A stretch of 37,122 nucleotides of DNA from Mesotaenium endlicherianum. Lineage: Eukaryota; Streptophyta; Zygnematophyceae; Zygnematales; Mesotaeniaceae. A program made the position numbers and the translations under genes. The stretch is taken from positions 51,069 through 88,190 of the forward strand of contig WELA01009966.1 of the NCBI GenBank assembly GCA_009602735.1. Direction: 5' to 3'. Positions 31,465 to 37,122 of the stretch are shown here, in pieces (position 1 is the stretch's first letter; every line of letters begins with the position of its first letter). The notes under the pieces are model-generated. The model ran no database searches. It had not been told where the DNA came from and saw only the letters and a program-made list of their open reading frames with translations.

Positions 31465-34400
31465 ATGCCGGGAAAGAAGCTCTTGACCAGCACTGAGCAA
31501 TGCCTGCACACTTTCTGCGAGAATCATCATCTATGGAAGCGGAGTCTCAATAGCGAGTTGCAGCAGCAAAGAGTGCCGGACAGTGAGAGGCCTCGGTCAA
31601 AGGCCAGGGCTCGGGCCAAGAAGCTCCCTTCTGGTGCTCCCCCCCAGGAGCTTCAAGAGGCCCTGCGAAGGCTGTGGCAGAAGAGAGATGAGAAGGATGC
31701 CGAGGGGAGAGCAAATGCGGGTGCGATCTTCATTGCCAAAGTGTCAGAGCAAGTGGTTGTCGAAGAGATCGTACCTCCAGTTCCCCATTGTTTGTCAAAT
31801 AAAGTAGCAAGATCAGCCGTGGAAGCTCTTGGATCGAGCACTGCTGGGGACGAGCCATGTGACGAGAAGGATAGGAACTCAAGGGCCCAAGCACATGCTG
31901 GTGCCAGCACGTCAGGTTCTTCTGAGAATAGCTCTTCCAGGGCGACAAGCGTGAGCCGTCCGGGAGGGGATGTGGAGGTGCCAGTGGTGCGAGTCACTGC
32001 AGCAGGGATGAGCTGTCTCAGCCTGACTACTGGGGACTTGGTAAAGCCGCCAGCCACTCAGCTCCTCGACCACAATAACCTTGTATAGGCACAACTGTAG
32101 CCACCTTTTCCTCCGGCAGGTGCCCAAGCAAGGCAGGTGCTCGAACAGCAGTGAGTGGTTAGGACCTGACACTCTAGTACCTCCCAAGTACGTGGAGATG
32201 CATGAGAGAGGGTGTGCAACGCTCGCTGCGCTCCACAATCCACTTCACAATCCACAGACGACAGGGTTAACAGCAAACTGCCACTATACCATCAGTGCCT
32301 TCACGTACACGTTCACCTGCAATGTTCCAGCACAGTCATCGCTGCGATCGTGCGGTCATCAGTGGCCTTGCCTGCATGTAGAGGGTGATGCTTCAGGCAT
32401 CAGCATGGAAGGACAACCAATCGAGATGGATGGCAACCGTGGGGAAGGGGTCTTGACCTACGGGGTAAGAAGTGCCTCCCTGGAGCACGAGCAGCAACCC
32501 TTCTTGTTGCTGCTGTCTGGCTTGCAGGTGTGTGTCAGAGCTGTCGCCACCGGCCGCGTGCGCCTCGCCAGAGCTGCTCTGCGACCGGCACTCCCAGATG
32601 AAGGGGACAGAAGCGCTGGTCAAATAAGCCCCTGTTGCGGCCCAGGGGGAGGAGCCTCTTCTGCATGCCCCCGTGCAGCCGCCCCTTCCAGCCTGGAGAC
32701 TGCGCTCCTGCCAGAGATGCTCGCCTTCAACCTGGGGCTCAGGTTGCACCTCATCCCCCTGCTGAAGGGCAGAGCCTCTCCCGACAGCCAGGCAGACCAG
32801 GAAGGCGCCGAGCCTGAATCACCGCAGCCCGACTACCGGGGGGGAGAGTCCGACGAAGAAGGGAGTGGCAATGAGGGGGGCCAGAGGGGAGGCAGCAAGC
32901 AGGAGCAGGGGCAGGGCCAGGAGCGGGACGAGCGCCTGCTGCTGCTGGAGCACAACTCGTCGCTGGTGGAGATCTGGCGGCACTCAGCGGAGTTCACGGC
33001 GCTCGTCACCACCCTGCACGCGCTGCTGCAGCTCCTCTCCCTCCTCACCATGTGCGGCTTCCGGCCCCCCCTGGCCTCCCTCTTCACGCACCCCCGCAAC
33101 AAGCACGCCCTCGGCGCCCCCCCCAGCGAGTACGCCAGGCACGTCCGAGTCGGCCTAGTGTGTGAGCCGGCTGAGGCCTTCGACGCCGACGGGGGGCAGC
33201 CTCTCCGAGAGCAGCCAGCCTCTCTGCCGGGGGGACCCCCGCCCGGCAGCGCAGCAAATGCAGGTGTGGACGCCCCACACCCTGGGCACGCGTACGCGCC
33301 TGCACCTTCCAGTTCTGGCAGCAGCGCCGGTGCTGGCGCCGGGGCCGGGAGGGCAGCCATGGAGAAGAGGCAGAGGGCGCAGGACGAGGCCCTGCGGGAC
33401 TTCTTCTCGCGGCCCCGGGTGCTGTCGGAGGGGGACGTGTTCGCGGTGCGCCCCAGGAGCTGGTGCATCGACGCGACACCTGGCGGCCTCATGCGCGCGC
33501 TCGGCAAGGGCGAGACGCCCGGACCCCTCTTCTACAAGGTGCACCCGCTTGTGTGTGGCGCCAGCACTTCCCCTTGAGAGTGAGTGGGTGACGGAGCTGC
33601 TCCAGCCCAAAGTCAAGTGCGCGTGCTCTCTCTCGGCTGCTGTGCACGCGTGCGCGTGTGTGCGCGCGTGTGTTTGCATCCTCGTCCGCCGGGCACCATC
33701 GCTGCGACACATCCCATGCTTATGTGCCACCTGCAGAGCTCCCTACCTGTAGACCCCAGACCCTTCACAGCAGCAGCAGCAGCGGGAGGCCTGACCTTGG
33801 GGCCAACGAGGGTTGAGGGGTGATGGGAGCAGGTGGAGAGCATAGAGCCCAGAAGCTCCTTCCTGCGCATCCACATGCATCACACCGCGCTTGTGCTGAC
33901 GGGCTCCCTAACCTCCGCCCTGCCGCCCAGCGCGTTCTCAGCACCGCCGCTAGGCCCACAGCTGGCACCCGCTCCCGAGGCGAGCCAGCTGGCATCTCTG
34001 CTGGCGCCGTGCCTGCTGGTGGGGGCGCAGAAACTCAAGCTGCAGACAGCTGTCCTCCTCTCGGGCCCGGCCGGTACGTTAGATTATTGATTGCCGTCAC
34101 TGGCCTCCCTAGCACACTACTTGTGTGTGGAGCGTGCGGCTGAGTGCAATGCATACATTTCCAGCCGTGTTGTAGCTGTGTGTGCTGGCTCTGCCACGCG
34201 CCACGCTCTGTGCCGGAGAGGGTGAGAAGAAAAGAGGGAGGGAGGCAGGCAGGGGGGGAGGGAGGGAGGGTGGGAGGGTGCGGCATGTCAAATCTCATGG
34301 GTCATGTGTTGCACCTCAAGCAGCGGCCCTTGGCAGCTCCGATGAAGCCAAGGCCATATGTCAAGGTCCTCACTCCTTGTCGGTCTTTAAGAGGGAGCCG

Positions 34401-34964
34401 GCAAGCACACCGAGAGTCGTGGCTGGGCTGCTGCCTGAGGCCAAGCCCATCTTTCTGGAAACTGAGATCGGTGTCTTTTGCTCTACCTCCCTGCCTGTGG
34501 CGAGCTCTCGAGTGTGCAGGGGTGGGCAAGAGGAGCGCCGCCAGGCTGGCTGCCAGGTCGCTGGGCATCTGCTGCATCGAGTACAACTGTCACGAGCTCA
34601 TTGGCAGCTCCGAGAAGGCCACTGCCGCTGCTCTCAAGCAGGCGTTTGAAACGGCTGGCAGGTGAGTGCTCCCTATTCAGCTCATCCAATCTTAGCTTCT
34701 TTCTCTCGCTGTAATGTACATCTCCCTCTTTCTCGAGCTCTCCGCGTCTCCCATCTTCAGGCCCTGTGTCTGGGTACAGTGCAGGGCTGCATGCGCATGG
34801 AGAAGTTAAAAGACCCGCCAGCCTCTGAATCAAGCCCGCGCTAGACCTCATTCCCGTAGGTCTGTAAGTTCATCGTTGGAATGTCTGCTTGCACTCTGTT
34901 CCGGTGTTGCACATTTTCACCTGCTGAGAGTTTTGCACGATGCAAGTGCTTCTGTGCAGGTATG

Positions 34965-35004
<40 letters not shown>

Positions 35005-37085
35005 GGTGGCTCGTGCGCAAGCCTAGCCGCGGTGGGCTACTTGCACGTTTCCTCTGCTCATTCGTGGCTGTGCGCCCCGTGCTGCCATCTGGCGCGGCCC
35101 GGCCGCCCTGTTCTTGTGGCTCAATGTGACGTCTCTCCAGACTGGCTGGCACCTTTAGAAGGGGTGAGGTATGTCCCATGTCCCATGACCCATCTGCGTA
35201 GCAGCAGACATGCAGTTAGAACTAGGACCTCTCTGAGAAGCGACTGCTAGTCGCCGGTTGACTCGGCTGGTCGGCAGGTATGCGCCGTCGATGCTTCTGA
35301 TTCGGCGCTTCCAGGCACTTGCCTCGGTCTCCTCCGGCGGCGCTGCGGGAGGGGGGGGCGCAAGCGCATCGAATGGCGCGAGCGGCCGACCGTCGGCCGT
35401 GGCCGCAGAGCTGCAGCGCTCCATCCTCGCCCACTCCATGGCTACCTCCCCCTCCAACTCTTCCTCTGGAGTCAATCCGGACCACGTCGGTGACGACATT
35501 GACGAGGAGGTGGAGGTGGAGGAGGAGGAGGAAGGAGAGGATGTGTTGAGGAGGGGCGGAGGCGGGGAGGTTGTGGGTGAGTTTGGCGAGAGCGAGGAGG
35601 AAGAGGAGGAGGAGGAGGAGGACCACGAGAGTTTCTTAGACAAAGAAGGGGCACAAGAAGAAGAGGCCAAAGAAACAGAGCAGGAGGAAGAGGAGGTGGC
35701 AGGTGGACTGCCCAGACCCACAGTCGCTGGTGATGGCTTTTCAGAAGATAGCACGGGCAGAAAGGGGGGAGGAGGGTGCAAGGGGGGAGGCAGAGGAGGC
35801 CCTGGTGAGCACTCTGAGGAGGAGGAGGAGCAGGAGAAGCAAGAGAAGGTAGGAGGAAGGGGCAGCCAGCAGGATGGCGTACGGAGGGGGGCACGTGGCA
35901 GAGGCAGGAGGGCTCCATTGATAGGGGCGCCGCCACATGGCGTTGTGCTGTTGGTCGCTGCGGTCGAGGACGCAGAGGAGCTGCCGACGTCGCTGAGGAG
36001 GTGCTTCACGCACGAGATCGACGTGCAGATGCCAGATGGCGAGCGGCGGCGCTCGCTCCTCCGGGCTTATCTAGGGCTGCAAACGGAGGTGAGGAGCCGC
36101 ATCCCTCCCTCCCCTCCCTCCCCTCCCTTTCTCCCTCCCACCCTCCCTTCCTCCACCGCCCTCTCCTCTGCTCTCTACGACCGCCTTCCTTTTGGTCAAC
36201 TCTAGAAGGGAAAGCGAGGTGCAGCGCATGCAGCGGCATTCCATCAGAACACTTGGTGGGGGAGGGAGTACGAGTGCTGCCCTTCTTGGTGTCTGATGCA
36301 TGCTGGCCAGTGCAGGCTCTGACTTATACTTCAGCTGAGCCCTCCTCCGAGGCACAGACTGACTGCTCACTGACAGGCTGGCGGGCCAAGTACTGCATGA
36401 CTGGGCCTGCTGCTCCAGGAGGCAGCCCTCCCCCTCCTCAACCCCGAGCGGCGCTCGAGGAGCGCAAGGCAATGTGCCGGAGCAACTCCCAACCCATGCA
36501 TGTGCATGTGCATGTGCATGTGCGTGTGCTAAGCAGCTGCTGCTGTCCCTCTCTCCGGTGTGGAGGCTCCTGCAGGTGCCCAGCGGGAGTGGTAGCAGCA
36601 GGCAAGGTGGAGGAGAAGAAGGCGACGGCAAGGAGAAGGCGGAGCAGGAGCAGCAGCAGGTGGAGCAGATGGTGGCGGCTGTGGCGCAGCAGACGTCGGG
36701 GCTGATGCCGCGGGACCTGCGGGCCGTGGCCGCCGACACTGCCTTCTTCGCCGCCTCACGTCGCCCACCGCCGTTACCTCGGCCGCGGCCATCGCGTGCC
36801 AGCTGTCGCCCAAACAACACCAGGAGGGACTTTGCCGCTCCCGCTTTTTCCGCTGCCGAATTCTTTGCAGGCGGAGGAGGAGTAAGGAGCACGGCCCTTG
36901 GAGTGGGGGCGCTCCGAATGGCCCCGGGCATGAGCCTGGCCCGCCTGGAGCAGGCAGAGGAGGAGGTCGCAGAGGAGGAAGAGGAGGCCGAGGAGGAGCA
37001 GGGCGTGCGGGTGGCGGTGCAGGACTTGGAGCACGCCATGGAGCGGCTGAAGAAGCGCACCGCGTCCGCCATCGGCACCCCCAAG
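31465..37085 (+). CDS. PEX6: PEX6 peroxisomal AAA+ ATPase, 5' portion (6 exons)
   Basis: Peroxin 6 forms a hexamer with PEX1 that pulls the import receptor PEX5 from the peroxisome membrane. Exons: 31465-32040, 32528-33538, 33833-34073, 34520-34661, 35278-36088, 36576-37085. All introns are GT-AG and phases (0, 0, 1, 2, 0) agree, giving 1097 residues. Plant PEX6 landmarks: LSLTTGDL/VCVRAV (exon 1-2 join), LPEMLAFNLGL, LSEGDVFAVRP with FYK/VESIEP, FLRIHMHHTALVLTG, D1 Walker A GPAGVGKRS (607-615, built across an intron), IEYNCHELIGSSEK, LRRCFTHEI, TSGLMPRDLRAVAADT and KKRTASAIGTPK. D1 Walker B (SMLLIRRF) lacks the acidic pair, as is usual for this domain. An extra acidic and glycine-rich block lies at about 711-873. 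The D2 domain follows beyond the window; the last AAG/GTGCCT may be the next donor. Confidence 0.92.
34235..34278 (+). other. G-quadruplex-prone G-rich tract in PEX6 intron 3
   Basis: At least six runs of three or more G separated by single bases or short spacers, including one of seven G, on the transcribed RNA sense. This exceeds the usual four-run quadruplex rule. It lies mid-intron, away from both splice sites. Confidence 0.7.
34962..35000 (+). repeat. (GT)n microsatellite in PEX6 intron 4
   Basis: About 19 GT units with one GC interruption, inside the 616-bp intron. Confidence 0.95.
35440..35925 (+). repeat. Low-complexity acidic/glycine coding insert in PEX6 exon 5
   Basis: GAG/GAA and GGN codon runs encode several poly-Glu tracts and then Gly/Arg-rich sequence, between the RRFQAL and VVLLVAAVED parts of D1. 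The frame stays open throughout. Possible internal donors (such as at about 35804, GGTGAGC) leave room for an unspliced or alternative intron. Confidence 0.7.
36100..36160 (+). repeat. Polypyrimidine CCCTCC tract in PEX6 intron 5
   Basis: Nearly pure C/T repeats just inside the intron 5 donor. The opposite strand is a matching G-run tract, so quadruplex or i-motif structure is possible. Confidence 0.75.
36495..36529 (+). repeat. (CATGTG)n hexanucleotide repeat in PEX6 intron 5
   Basis: About five to six units of CATGTG, drifting to CGTGTG at the end, about 45 bp before the exon 6 acceptor. Confidence 0.9.
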
Positions 37086-37122
37086 GTGCCTGCGCCCCCC
37101 CCACCCCCCCCCCCTCCCCTCC

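Noticed and set aside
35155..36009. 284-codon minus-strand Ser/Pro-rich frame
   Set aside because: It is the antisense of poly-Glu/poly-Gly codons in PEX6 exon 5; low complexity, no independent support.
36071..37084. 337-codon minus-strand frame
   Set aside because: Antisense of PEX6 intron 5 and exon 6 in very GC-rich DNA where stops are rare; plus-strand homology to PEX6 is clear.

Overview
The window is eukaryotic nuclear DNA from the green-plant lineage. Supporting evidence: chromodomain-bearing Ty3/gypsy retrotransposons primed by initiator tRNA-Met, a gene whose residues and exon joins match plant-type PEX6 (peroxin 6), GT-AG introns, a tRNA-Thr with pol III boxes, and no bacterial-style gene packing. 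The species cannot be fixed from sequence alone. The very GC-rich, low-complexity PEX6 exons could suit a streptophyte alga or an early-diverging land plant, but this is inference.

Left half (1-22715) is repeat territory. Three copies of one chromovirus family lie on the minus strand. Copy 1 (1-4083) is cut by the window edge and carries a broken pol. Copy 2 (8534-15213) is complete: two 503-bp LTRs differing at 4 sites, a 5-bp CCCGG target duplication, intact gag and pol, tRNA-iMet primer site and polypurine tract. Copy 3 (21712-22715) is an LTR plus 501 bp of 3' UTR. Gag and pol are in different frames and are linked by a textbook -1 slippery heptamer (A AAA AAC) followed by a perfect 7-bp hairpin. 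Between copies 1 and 2 lie two decayed, inverted, tail-to-tail copies of a protein-coding repeat I do not recognise (4112-5245 plus strand; 5250-7141 minus strand). Each is interrupted by a member of a MITE family with 8-bp target duplications; a third MITE is at 16034-16392.

Middle (15214-31464) is mostly non-coding, with microsatellites, a 272-bp assembly gap (18846-19117), a tRNA-Thr(AGT) gene at 20603-20676 (minus), and a four-exon minus-strand gene (23936-25956). That gene encodes a predicted secreted 331-aa protein ending in seven 8-residue Ala/Pro/Gly repeats, like an arabinogalactan or other hydroxyproline-rich protein. All its splice phases agree.

Right end (31465-37122) holds the 5' part of PEX6, the AAA+ ATPase that with PEX1 extracts the import receptor PEX5 from the peroxisome membrane. 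Six exons with consistent phases give 1097 residues covering the N domain and the degenerate D1 ATPase domain. D1 carries an unusual ~160-residue acidic/glycine insert. The catalytic D2 domain lies beyond the window.

The items most worth following up are the unrecognised MITE-interrupted ORF family, the gag-pol frameshift signal, the 1.4-kb identity block in the otherwise diverged copy 1, the secreted repeat protein and the enlarged PEX6.
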